Shown here one piece after another: positions 1 through 6,340 of a stretch of DNA of 9,193 nt (positions are counted from its first letter, which is position 1; each line of letters starts with the position of its first letter). The position numbers were made by a program, and so were the translations under genes. The stretch is taken from assembly GCA_036309765.1 (NCBI GenBank), contig JAXJTE010000080.1:1-9193 (forward strand), given 5' to 3'. Below the pieces are notes generated by a model. The model made no database searches. It was not told the origin of the DNA and saw only the letters and a list, made by a program, of their open reading frames with translations. This DNA is from Caryophanon sp036309765 (GTDB lineage Bacteria > Bacillota > Bacilli > Bacillales_A > Planococcaceae).

Positions 1-1
1 G

Positions 2-700
2 TTTAATGAAGAGCTTGTTGCCCGCGCGATTTTTGCGAGCCGTATTCCAATCATTTCGGCAGTCGGGCATGAAACCGATACGACGATTGCGGATTTTGTG
101 GCGGATTTACGCGCACCGACGCCGACTGCCGCAGCAGAACTCGCTGTACCGAATGAGCGAGACGTGCTGCATACGATTTTGACGTACCAAGCACAAATGC
201 AACAAATGATGAATGCACGCTTAACACATGAGCGTGCTCGTTTAACGCGCTTGCAGCAATCGTATCCGTTAGCACAGCCTGAGCGCTTGTATCGCCCGTT
301 TATTGAGCGACTTGTGCAAAGGGAGGAGCAGTTGGAGCAGCGCATGACGATTCAGATGATGCAAGCGAAGCAGCGCTATGAAACGCTCGCGCAAAAGCTT
401 GCGTATGAAAAGCCAGACGTGACGCTACAAAAGCAGCGAGCAGATGACTATGCACATCGCTTACAGCAGGCAATGATGCAACAAGTGAGCATGAAGCAGC
501 AGCAGTTTACGACGGCTGTGCGAACGCTTGAGGCGCTAAATCCACTTCAAATTTTGTCGCGCGGCTATGCGGCAATATATGATGAACACGATGCAGTCGT
601 AACGACGGTGAGCGATTTACAGCCAGGCACGCCGATTCGCATTGCGATGAAAGACGGCACGGTGTATGCGGACGTCACAAGCACGCAAAAGGAGGAGTAA
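2..700 (+). CDS. xseA: Exodeoxyribonuclease VII large subunit, C-terminal part (5' end outside window)
   Basis: Large, catalytic subunit of exonuclease VII, a cytoplasmic nuclease that degrades single-stranded DNA from both ends together with XseB. The frame is open from base 2 with no start, so the gene begins upstream; about 232 C-terminal residues are visible, roughly half of a usual ~450-residue protein. The fragment opens in the catalytic domain with the family hallmark SAVGHETDTTIADFVADLRA (bases ~56-115), followed by a long Gln/Arg/Glu-rich coiled-coil region (about residues 55-180 of the fragment), which in the family binds multiple XseB subunits. It ends with the conserved LNPLQILSRGYAAI block (~bases 533-577) and a short beta-rich tail. 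The GTG at 98 lies inside the conserved motif and is not a start. xseB follows 2 bp after the stop, and its RBS lies within the end of this gene. Confidence 0.96.
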   Translation, partial: FNEELVARAIFASRIPIISAVGHETDTTIADFVADLRAPTPTAAAELAVPNERDVLHTILTYQAQMQQMMNARLTHERARLTRLQQSYPLAQPERLYRPFIERLVQREEQLEQRMTIQMMQAKQRYETLAQKLAYEKPDVTLQKQRADDYAHRLQQAMMQQVSMKQQQFTTAVRTLEALNPLQILSRGYAAIYDEHDAVVTTVSDLQPGTPIRIAMKDGTVYADVTSTQKEE

Positions 701-702
701 CA

Positions 703-933
703 ATGGCAAAAAAGGCACAATCTTTTGAGCAATCGATGGAGCAGCTGGAGGAAGTAGTGCGTTTACTCGAGCAAGGAAACGTACCATTAGAAGAAGCGAT
801 TGAGTTATATAAGCGCGGCATGACGTTATCAAAAAACTGTCACGAAACGCTGCAAAAAGCGGAGCAGCAATTAATTACATTAGTCGATCGTAACGGTCAA
901 GAAACACCGTTGAACACGGTGAAGGGAGAATAA
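703..933 (+). CDS. xseB: Exodeoxyribonuclease VII small subunit
   Basis: Small subunit of exonuclease VII; several copies bind the coiled coil of XseA and are needed for its activity. The protein is 76 residues, within the family's usual 70-85. It shows the typical helical hairpin: an acidic first helix around SMEQLEEVVRLLEQG (11-25), the turn motif NVPLEEAIELYKRGM (26-40) and a second helix with CHETLQKAEQQL (46-57). The start is fixed by an excellent Shine-Dalgarno, AAAAGGAGGAG at 687-697, 7 nt from the GGAGG core to the ATG and overlapping the end of xseA, which implies translational coupling. ispA follows after a 3 bp gap, so xseA-xseB-ispA read as one operon. Confidence 0.96.
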   Translation: MAKKAQSFEQSMEQLEEVVRLLEQGNVPLEEAIELYKRGMTLSKNCHETLQKAEQQLITLVDRNGQETPLNTVKGE

Positions 934-936
934 ACA

Positions 937-1815
937 ATGCAACAATTACAGCAATTTATTGCGACGTATGTACCACAAATTGAGGAGCATATGCGCGGTG
1001 AAATTTCACGCCTACAAGGGCCAGATTCAGTAAAGGAATCGATGCAATACTCGCTCGATGCAGGTGGTAAGCGCGTGCGTCCACTTTATGTGCTAGCGGT
1101 GCTTAGCTTATTTGAACAAGATGTGACAAAAGGGTTACCGATTGCGAGTGCCATTGAAATGATGCATACATATTCACTTATTCATGACGATTTACCGTGC
1201 ATGGATAACGATGATTTCCGCCGCGGCAAGCCGACAAATCATAAAGTTTACGGGGAAGATGTTGCAGTATTAGCAGGAGATGCGTTAAACTCTTTATGTT
1301 TCGGCATCATCGCGCGTATGGACGCACCAGCACAAGTAAAAGTAGACTTAATTACGTTATTAAGCGATACAGCAGGTGCTGAAGGGATGGTTGGCGGACA
1401 AGTGCTTGATATGGAAGGCGAAAAACGCTCGCTAAACTTACAGGAGCTTGAGCGTGTACATGTAAACAAAACAGGTGCGTTGCTGCGCTTTAGCATCGAG
1501 TCTGGTGCGATGTTAGCACAGGCGGACGAGCAAACGCGTCAAGCACTCGTGAATTACGCGCATCACATCGGCTTAGCTTTCCAAATTCAAGACGATATTT
1601 TAGATATTGAAGGTACAACAGAACAACTCGGCAAAACGGCAGGAAAAGATGTTGTCAGTGAAAAAAGCACCTATCCAGCGCTTCTTACGTTACAAGGAGC
1701 AAAGGAAAAGCTAAACGATCACTTTGAACAAGCGATTGAAGCATTACAGCATGTGTCAGCGGATACGACGCTACTACAGCAGTTTGCAGCATATATTGTA
1801 AAACGTACGAACTAA
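937..1815 (+). CDS. ispA: Farnesyl diphosphate synthase (short-chain polyprenyl synthase)
   Basis: Cytoplasmic prenyltransferase that condenses IPP with DMAPP and then GPP to give farnesyl diphosphate, precursor of undecaprenyl phosphate, quinone tails and hopanoid-type lipids. The 292 residues match the family length (~290-300). Visible motifs are GGKRVRP (43-49, IPP binding), the first Asp-rich motif DDLPCMD (84-90) followed by NDDFRRGKPTNHK, GGQVLDMEG (153-161), and the second Asp-rich motif DDILD (219-223). The residue five before the first Asp motif is Tyr79. In the Geobacillus enzyme an aromatic residue there limits the chain to C15, so FPP rather than a longer product is inferred. The ATG has an AGGGAG RBS at 923-928 with 8 nt spacing. 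The gene ends the xseA-xseB-ispA operon and lies just upstream of dxs, another isoprenoid gene. The symbol ispA (yqiD in B. subtilis) is by homology. Confidence 0.95.
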   Translation: MQQLQQFIATYVPQIEEHMRGEISRLQGPDSVKESMQYSLDAGGKRVRPLYVLAVLSLFEQDVTKGLPIASAIEMMHTYSLIHDDLPCMDNDDFRRGKPTNHKVYGEDVAVLAGDALNSLCFGIIARMDAPAQVKVDLITLLSDTAGAEGMVGGQVLDMEGEKRSLNLQELERVHVNKTGALLRFSIESGAMLAQADEQTRQALVNYAHHIGLAFQIQDDILDIEGTTEQLGKTAGKDVVSEKSTYPALLTLQGAKEKLNDHFEQAIEALQHVSADTTLLQQFAAYIVKRTN

Positions 1816-1825
1816 AAACGGAAAA

Positions 1826-1851
1826 CGACGTCATGAATAAGTAGGATGTCG
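1826..1851 (+). terminator. Possible weak hairpin after ispA
   Basis: CGACGTC (1826-1832) pairs with GATGTCG (1845-1851) over 7 bp including one G-U, with a 12-nt loop. It begins 11 bp after the ispA stop. The following bases (GTAATTTAAAA) are a poor U-tract, so it would be an inefficient intrinsic terminator at best and may allow read-through into dxs. The position is suggestive but the hairpin is not convincing by itself. Confidence 0.25.
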
Positions 1852-1857
1852 GTAATT

Positions 1858-1876
1858 TAAAAGTGAAACACTTTTA
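1858..1876. repeat. Perfect 8-bp inverted repeat at the dxs promoter (possible operator)
   Basis: TAAAAGTG (1858-1865) and CACTTTTA (1869-1876) are a perfect inverted repeat around a 3-bp AAA spacer. It covers the place where the -35 element of the dxs promoter would lie. It has no GC-rich stem and no T-tract after it, so it does not look like a terminator. A dimeric repressor or activator site is one reading. A second short palindrome, GTGATTATCAC (1881-1891), lies between it and the -10 box. No known regulator's site was recognised. Confidence 0.4.
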
Positions 1877-1891
1877 GTATGTGATTATCAC

Positions 1892-1900
1892 TGTTATAAT
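1892..1900 (+). promoter_or_regulatory. Extended -10 SigA promoter for dxs-tlyA
   Basis: TG (1892-1893), one base, then a perfect TATAAT (1895-1900) form a consensus extended -10 element. The expected -35 position (about 1872-1877) reads TTTTAG, a poor match, which extended -10 promoters tolerate. Transcription would start near 1907, leaving an untranslated leader of about 43 nt before the dxs ATG. The promoter separates dxs-tlyA from the upstream xseA-xseB-ispA operon. Confidence 0.65.
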
Positions 1901-1949
1901 AGGGGAAATGACAGCTATAAGGAATTCAACAGTAAAGGTGTGTGAAGAG

Positions 1950-3845
1950 ATGGATTTAACGACGATTACTAGTCCATCCTTTTTGAAAGAGCTAAATCAT
2001 GAACAATTAACAGCGCTTGCAGCAGATGTGCGCAAGTTTTTAATTGAAAAATGCTCTGTAACAGGTGGTCACATTGGTCCAAACTTAGGTGTAGTAGAAT
2101 TAACGATTGCGCTTCATAAAGTGTTTAATAGCCCGGCAGATAAGTTTTTATGGGATGTCGGACACCAAGCATACGTGCACAAAATTTTAACAGGGCGTGC
2201 AGCGCAATTTGATACACTTCGCCAATATAAAGGCTTATGTGGCTTCCCAAAACTCATTGAAAGTGAGCATGACGAATGGGAAACGGGTCATAGCTCGACA
2301 TCACTTTCAGCTGCAATGGGTATGGCTGCAGCACGTGATATCAAAAAGGAATCGAATTATGTAGTACCAATCATTGGGGACGGCGCGCTTACCGGGGGGA
2401 TGGCGCTGGAGGCTTTAAACCATATTGGTCATGAAAAAACGAATATGATCGTTATTTTAAACGATAACGAAATGTCGATTGCGCCAAACGTCGGTGCGCT
2501 TCATAGTGTGTTAGGGCGCTTACGTACGTCACGCGATTATTCAAAAGCAAAAGAAGAACTTGAATCACTTATGCAAAAAATCCCAGTTGTCGGTGATAAA
2601 TTAGCATCAACAGCAGAGCGCGTAAAAGATTCACTAAAATATTTAGTCGTTTCAGGTGTATTTTTTGAGGAGATGGGCTTTAAATATTTAGGGCCGATTG
2701 ATGGGCATGACTTCGAAGCGTTAGAGCATCATTTAGAGTACGCGAAAAAAGTAAACGGTCCTGTACTTGTACACGTTTTAACGAAAAAAGGAAAAGGCTA
2801 CAAGCCAGCTGAGGATGATACAATCGGCAACTGGCATGGAACGGGTCCTTACAAAATCGAAACAGGCGACTTCGTGAAATCAGCCGCAAAAGGTCCGGGC
2901 TGGTCGGCGCTAATCGCTGAGACGGTGCGCAAAGAAATGGCAAACGACCCACGCATTGCTGTGATTACGCCTGCAATGCCAGTCGGTTCAAAGCTTGAAG
3001 GCATTCGCAGCGACTATCCAGAGCGCTTTTACGACGTCGGCATTGCCGAGCAGCACGCCGCAACGATGGCAGCAGGCTTAGCGACGCAAAAAATGAAGCC
3101 GTTTTTATCGATTTACTCAACGTTTTTACAGCGTGCGTACGACCAAGTGTTACATGACATCGCTCGACCAAACTTAAACGTCATTATCGGCATTGACCGC
3201 GCTGGGCTTGTCGGTGCAGACGGTGAAACGCATCAAGGTGTATTTGACATTTCATTTTTACGCCATATGCCAAACATCGTGCTTATGATGCCAAAGGACG
3301 AAAACGAAGGGCAGCACATGGTAAAAACAGCAATTGCGTACGATGAAGGTCCGATTGCGATTCGTTACCCACGCGGCAATGGCTACGGTGTACCGATGGA
3401 TGCGGAATTAACACCAATTCCAATCGGCTCATGGGAAGTGCTACGTAAGGGGACGAAAGCGGCAATTTTAACGTTCGGTACGACAATTCCGATGGCGATG
3501 GAAGCTGCAGAGCAATTAGCACAAAAAGGGATCGACGTAGAAGTCGTGAACGCACGCTTCATTAAACCGCTTGACGAAGCAATGTTACGTGATCTTGTAA
3601 GCCGCAAGCTCCCAATTTTAACGATTGAGGAATCAGCGCTACAAGGTGGCTTCGGTAGCTTCGTGCTTGAGTTTATGAACGATGAGCGTTTACATGCGAC
3701 AATTGACCGAATGGGTATTCCTGATCAGTTTATCGAGCATGGTGACGTACCAGAATTATTAGCAGAAATTAACGTAACGACGGAAGAAGCGGTCAAACGC
3801 ATCGAGCTGCTCGTTAATCATACAGAAAAAGTAGGGCAATTATAA
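1950..3845 (+). CDS. dxs: 1-deoxy-D-xylulose-5-phosphate synthase
   Basis: Thiamine-diphosphate enzyme that condenses pyruvate with glyceraldehyde 3-phosphate to DXP, the first and often limiting step of the MEP isoprenoid pathway; DXP also feeds thiamine and pyridoxal synthesis. From the ATG at 1950 the protein is 631 residues, the usual length. The N-terminus MDLTTITSPSFLKEL aligns with Bacillus Dxs, and the ATG has an AAAGGTG RBS at 1934-1940 with 9 nt spacing. Motifs: GGHIGPNLGVVELT (39-52), WDVGHQAYVHKILTGR (68-83), the ThDP/Mg motif GDGALTGG (143-150) with NDNEMSI (171-177), the pyrimidine domain with the catalytic Glu in GIAEQHA (Glu367), TFLQRAYDQ (391-399), DRAGLVGADGETHQG (416-430) and RYPRG (482-486). 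A longer reading from GTG at 1881 would place the promoter inside the gene and is rejected. tlyA follows after 2 bp, so the two are co-transcribed. Confidence 0.97.
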   Translation: MDLTTITSPSFLKELNHEQLTALAADVRKFLIEKCSVTGGHIGPNLGVVELTIALHKVFNSPADKFLWDVGHQAYVHKILTGRAAQFDTLRQYKGLCGFPKLIESEHDEWETGHSSTSLSAAMGMAAARDIKKESNYVVPIIGDGALTGGMALEALNHIGHEKTNMIVILNDNEMSIAPNVGALHSVLGRLRTSRDYSKAKEELESLMQKIPVVGDKLASTAERVKDSLKYLVVSGVFFEEMGFKYLGPIDGHDFEALEHHLEYAKKVNGPVLVHVLTKKGKGYKPAEDDTIGNWHGTGPYKIETGDFVKSAAKGPGWSALIAETVRKEMANDPRIAVITPAMPVGSKLEGIRSDYPERFYDVGIAEQHAATMAAGLATQKMKPFLSIYSTFLQRAYDQVLHDIARPNLNVIIGIDRAGLVGADGETHQGVFDISFLRHMPNIVLMMPKDENEGQHMVKTAIAYDEGPIAIRYPRGNGYGVPMDAELTPIPIGSWEVLRKGTKAAILTFGTTIPMAMEAAEQLAQKGIDVEVVNARFIKPLDEAMLRDLVSRKLPILTIEESALQGGFGSFVLEFMNDERLHATIDRMGIPDQFIEHGDVPELLAEINVTTEEAVKRIELLVNHTEKVGQL

Positions 3846-3847
3846 TT

Positions 3848-4666
3848 ATGACGAAAACTCCGAAAGAGCGCGTAGACATTATGCTTGTTGAGCGTGGATT
3901 ATGTGAAACACGCGAAAAAGCAAAGCGCGCCATTATGGCAGGTTTAGTCTTTACAAACGAAGTACGCATCGACAAGGCGGGCGAAAAAATCGCTGTCGAT
4001 GCACCGCTTCAAGTAAAAGGCTCACAGCTAAAATACGTTAGCCGTGGTGGACTAAAGTTAGAAAAAGCATTAGAAATCTTTGATATGAGTGTAGACGGCA
4101 AGTTAATGCTAGACATCGGCTCATCAACAGGTGGATTTACAGACTGCGCATTACAAAACGGCGCACGTCATTGTTATGCACTTGACGTTGGCTCTAACCA
4201 ACTTGCATGGAAAATCCGTTCAGACGAGCGCGTAACGGTAATGGAGAAGACGAACTTCCGCTATACGAAGCCAGAAGATTTAGTAGAAGGCTTACCGGAG
4301 TTTGCGACGATTGACGTATCATTCATCTCCCTGTCGCTTATTTTACCGGTGTTAAAGACGGTGCTCGTACCAGGTGGCGACGTCATGGCACTTGTAAAGC
4401 CGCAGTTTGAAGCAGGTAAGGAAAACGTCGGCAAAGGTGGTATCGTGCGCGATCCGAAAACGCATTTAGCTGTACTAGAGCAAACGGCGAAAATGGCAAC
4501 GGAAATCGGATTTGTCGTAAAGGACGCATCGTTTTCACCAATTACAGGTGGCGAAGGGAATATTGAATTTTTATTCCATTTAGTGAATCCAAAAGACGGC
4601 GAACAGCTTGAATCGTATACACAATTTGATGCACTCGTAAAGGCTGCACATAGTGACTTGAAATAA
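3848..4666 (+). CDS. tlyA: TlyA/YqxC-family RNA 2'-O-methyltransferase (hemolysin A family)
   Basis: SAM-dependent methyltransferase of the TlyA family. Mycobacterial TlyA methylates 16S and 23S rRNA 2'-hydroxyls; the Bacillus homologue is yqxC, and the 'hemolysin' label is historical. The protein is 272 residues, typical for the family. An S4 RNA-binding domain fills about residues 7-65 (ERVDIMLVERGLCETREKAK), then an FtsJ/RrmJ-like Rossmann domain with the SAM loop LDIGSSTGGFTD (88-99). The K-D-K-E tetrad expected for 2'-O-methyltransferases is present as Lys70, Asp156, Lys184 and Glu240, so catalytic competence is likely; the exact RNA target is unknown. It starts 2 bp after dxs with only a weak AGGG (3833-3836), 11 nt away, suggesting coupling to dxs translation. 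In Bacillus it is followed directly by ahrC; here a terminator and a chemoreceptor-like gene intervene. Confidence 0.92.
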   Translation: MTKTPKERVDIMLVERGLCETREKAKRAIMAGLVFTNEVRIDKAGEKIAVDAPLQVKGSQLKYVSRGGLKLEKALEIFDMSVDGKLMLDIGSSTGGFTDCALQNGARHCYALDVGSNQLAWKIRSDERVTVMEKTNFRYTKPEDLVEGLPEFATIDVSFISLSLILPVLKTVLVPGGDVMALVKPQFEAGKENVGKGGIVRDPKTHLAVLEQTAKMATEIGFVVKDASFSPITGGEGNIEFLFHLVNPKDGEQLESYTQFDALVKAAHSDLK

Positions 4667-4701
4667 CACGACCTCACACGTTGAGGCGTGTTTTTTCTTT
4701 T
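4666..4701 (+). terminator. Intrinsic terminator of dxs-tlyA
   Basis: ACACG (4666-4670) and CCTCA (4672-4676), separated by a one-base bulge, pair with TGAGG (4682-4686) and CGTGT (4687-4691) around the loop CACGT. A T-rich tract TTTTTCTTTT (4692-4701) follows. The hairpin overlaps the last base of the tlyA stop codon, so dxs-tlyA ends here and downstream genes need their own promoters. Confidence 0.9.
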
Positions 4702-4754
4702 GCTTAAAAACACATGGATGTACCCTTGTTAAAAAAATGTAAACATAAAAAAAC

Positions 4755-4783
4755 TTTACAATACAATGTTAGTAGAGAATAAT
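4755..4783 (+). promoter_or_regulatory. Predicted SigA promoter of the chemoreceptor-like gene
   Basis: TTTACA (4755-4760) and AATAAT (4778-4783) are separated by 17 bp, a good vegetative promoter. Transcription would begin near 4790, about 48 nt before the ATG. No match to the SigD flagellar promoter (TAAA, ~15 bp, GCCGATAT) is seen, so the gene may not be in the flagellar regulon. TGTAAA (4738-4743) is an inverted copy of the -35 TTTACA with an 11-bp spacer; it could be an operator or chance in AT-rich DNA. Confidence 0.5.
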
Positions 4784-4837
4784 ATGTACTAAGAGTTAAT
4801 ATATACCAAAATAATGTTGCATAAAGGGGTTTTGAAC

Positions 4838-5662
4838 ATGTCGATTTTACATGCATTAAGTGAAGCATTACCGTACATTCATAAAGTGTTAAAAGGGGAA
4901 GCAATTGTCGCTGTAGCCGATAAAGAAACAGAGTCAATTGTGAAATATTTAGCAGGAAAGCGCGTTGATTCTGGATATGTTGATGGGCAACGTGTAAATC
5001 CAAACGATAACAACGTGTACATCGCTTTTCGTGGGCAAAATGCAGATGTCGTAATTCCAAAATCAGTGTATGGCGTTGAAATTAAAGCATTTTCATTTCC
5101 AATTTATGAAGGAAGCAAAGTCGTTGGCGCACTTGCGATCGGTTTACCGATTGACAATGAAATGGAATTAAAGCGCTACATGGAAAATATGAAGGGCATT
5201 ATTCATCATTTCCAAAGCAATGTACATACGATTGCGTCTCAATCACAGCAACTCGCTGCCACAAGCATTGAAATTGACAATCAAACACAAGGTGCGTTAG
5301 ACGATGCGCTACAAACAAATACGATTACGAACTTTATTAAAAGCATTTCGCGCCAAACGAATTTACTCGGCTTAAATGCATCGATTGAAGCGGCGCGTGC
5401 AGGGCAATACGGTGCAGGTTTTAACATCGTGGCACAAGAAGTACGTAAGCTATCGTCAGAAACAGACAATGCGACCGACGATATTGAAAAAGCATTAAAG
5501 AACATTAATACGAATTTATCGAATTTAAAGACACATATGGCGCAAATTAATATGGCTTCGAATGAGCAAGCGGCGATTGTGCAAGGGTTTAGCGAAACGA
5601 TTGAGGAGCTTGCGAAGTTAACTGATGAAATGGAACAGTTTATGTATAAAGTGATGAATTAA
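4838..5662 (+). CDS. Small soluble methyl-accepting chemotaxis (chemoreceptor-like) protein
   Basis: Cytoplasmic chemoreceptor-like signalling protein of 274 residues with no signal peptide or membrane segment. Residues ~1-105 form a compact alpha/beta sensor of the type found in short soluble MCPs (YIAFRGQNADVVIPKSVYGV 61-80, then FPIYEGSKVVGALAIGLPI 87-105, which looks like a PAS/Cache-like beta-sheet). From ~108 a long helix leads to the conserved MCP hairpin tip SRQTNLLGLNASIEAARAGQ (161-180), then YGAGFNIVAQEVRKL (181-195) and a return helix to the C-terminus. The tip is the CheA/CheW contact site in the family, so it probably joins chemoreceptor arrays; the ligand is unknown. ATG 4838 is chosen because AAAGGGG (4823-4829) sits 8 nt upstream; ATG 4814 lies before that RBS. 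The gene stands alone between a terminator and a 215-bp gap, at a place where Bacillus has none. The arm before the tip looks shorter than the arm after it. Confidence 0.85.
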   Translation: MSILHALSEALPYIHKVLKGEAIVAVADKETESIVKYLAGKRVDSGYVDGQRVNPNDNNVYIAFRGQNADVVIPKSVYGVEIKAFSFPIYEGSKVVGALAIGLPIDNEMELKRYMENMKGIIHHFQSNVHTIASQSQQLAATSIEIDNQTQGALDDALQTNTITNFIKSISRQTNLLGLNASIEAARAGQYGAGFNIVAQEVRKLSSETDNATDDIEKALKNINTNLSNLKTHMAQINMASNEQAAIVQGFSETIEELAKLTDEMEQFMYKVMN

Positions 5663-5877
5663 TTGGATATTCAAACAAATTTTATTCATTCAAATATTTG
5701 CATAATCGATGAAATCACGTGGTCGTCAGCTAGCAGTAAAATAAGTACATTGCTAGAACGTGTCTATGTCAGACGGAAAGATAATTTTTAAAATTGGTCG
5801 TCCAACACTTGCTCGTAATAAGTAATAATGGTAGTGTAAATATACAATACTTTAATTATTTATAAGAGGTGAACTGT
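5663..5877. other. AT-rich intergenic region upstream of argR, no gene recognised
   Basis: This 215-bp gap has no convincing ORF. It contains the palindrome CAAATATTTG (5691-5700), an inverted repeat CTAGCA/TGCTAG (5730-5735 and 5751-5756), a small hairpin GTCT/AGAC (5762-5765 and 5771-5774), and the palindrome AATTTTTAAAATT (5783-5795). GGTCGTC occurs twice (5721-5727 and 5796-5802). No clear T-tracted terminator for the upstream gene is seen. The argR promoter must lie here or further upstream; TACAAT (5843-5848) is a possible -10 but lacks a good -35. A half-matching ARG box (right half ATTCA, 5684-5688) is present but not convincing. Confidence 0.4.
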
Positions 5878-6324
5878 ATGAATAAAGGTCAACGCCATAT
5901 TCGTATTCGCGATATTATCGCTAAAAATGACATTGAAACACAGGACGACTTAGTTTATCAATTAAAAGCAGCAGGGTATAACGTAACGCAGGCAACTGTA
6001 TCACGCGACATTAAAGAGCTGCATTTAGTAAAGGTGCCACTTGCGGACGGTCGCTATAAATATAGCTTACCAGCGGATCAACGCTTTAACCCGGTTCAAA
6101 AGCTGCACCGCGCATTAGCAGACGCATTCATTTCAATTGACGGCGCGTCACATTTTTTAGTGATGAAGGCAATTCCAGGGAATGCGAATGCAATCGCGGC
6201 ACTCATTGACCAATTAGATTGGGATGAAATTTTAGGGACGATTTCAGGAGACGATACAATTTTAATTATGTGCCGCTCAGAGGAAAATCGAGAGGCGATT
6301 AAAAATCGATTATTAGACATGCTA
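5878..6324 (+). CDS. argR: Arginine repressor ArgR/AhrC (stop codon at 6325-6327)
   Basis: Arginine-responsive hexameric transcription factor that represses arginine biosynthesis and, in Bacillus, activates arginine catabolism. It is 149 residues, identical in length to Bacillus AhrC, and colinear with it: N-terminal MNKGQRHIRIRDII, winged helix-turn-helix to ~residue 66 with the recognition segment VTQATVSRDIKELHLVKVP (36-54, including Ser42-Arg43), the linker SLPADQRFNP (63-72), and the C-terminal oligomerisation and arginine-binding domain with GNANAIAALIDQLDWDEILG (101-120) and the GDD motif (124-126). The ATG at 5878 is set by AAGAGGTGA (5864-5872), 5 nt upstream; GTG 5869 lies within that RBS and is rejected. 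recN follows 13 bp after the stop and shares its transcript. In this gene order ArgR is not linked to arginine genes, which is normal for Bacillales. Confidence 0.97.
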
Positions 6325-6340
6325 TAAAGGATGGATGGAT

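Noticed and set aside
1881..1949. N-terminal extension of Dxs from GTG 1881
   Set aside because: The extension covers the TATAAT promoter, has no RBS and does not resemble Dxs, whereas ATG 1950 has an RBS and a matching N-terminus.
4261..4713. 150-codon ORF on the - strand across the end of tlyA
   Set aside because: Lies antisense to the conserved tlyA methyltransferase domain, begins inside the tlyA terminator T-tract and has no recognisable motif or RBS; a shadow frame.
4814..4837. Earlier ATG start for the chemoreceptor-like gene
   Set aside because: The AAAGGGG RBS lies downstream of this ATG and is ideally spaced for ATG 4838.
4704..5060. 118-codon ORF on the - strand over the chemoreceptor promoter and sensor domain
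   Set aside because: Antisense to a better-supported gene with RBS and domain match; its product is low-complexity and Leu/His/Tyr-rich without family resemblance.
5675..5688. ARG box (ArgR operator) upstream of argR
   Set aside because: The right half ATTCA and the AT spacer fit, but the left half matches only two of five bases and the site lies ~190 bp from the start codon.
6335..6340. ATG start for recN two codons upstream
   Set aside because: Too close to the AAAGGA RBS, and the GTG at 6341 gives the conserved MLRELSIRNF start. It remains possible; it changes only two residues.
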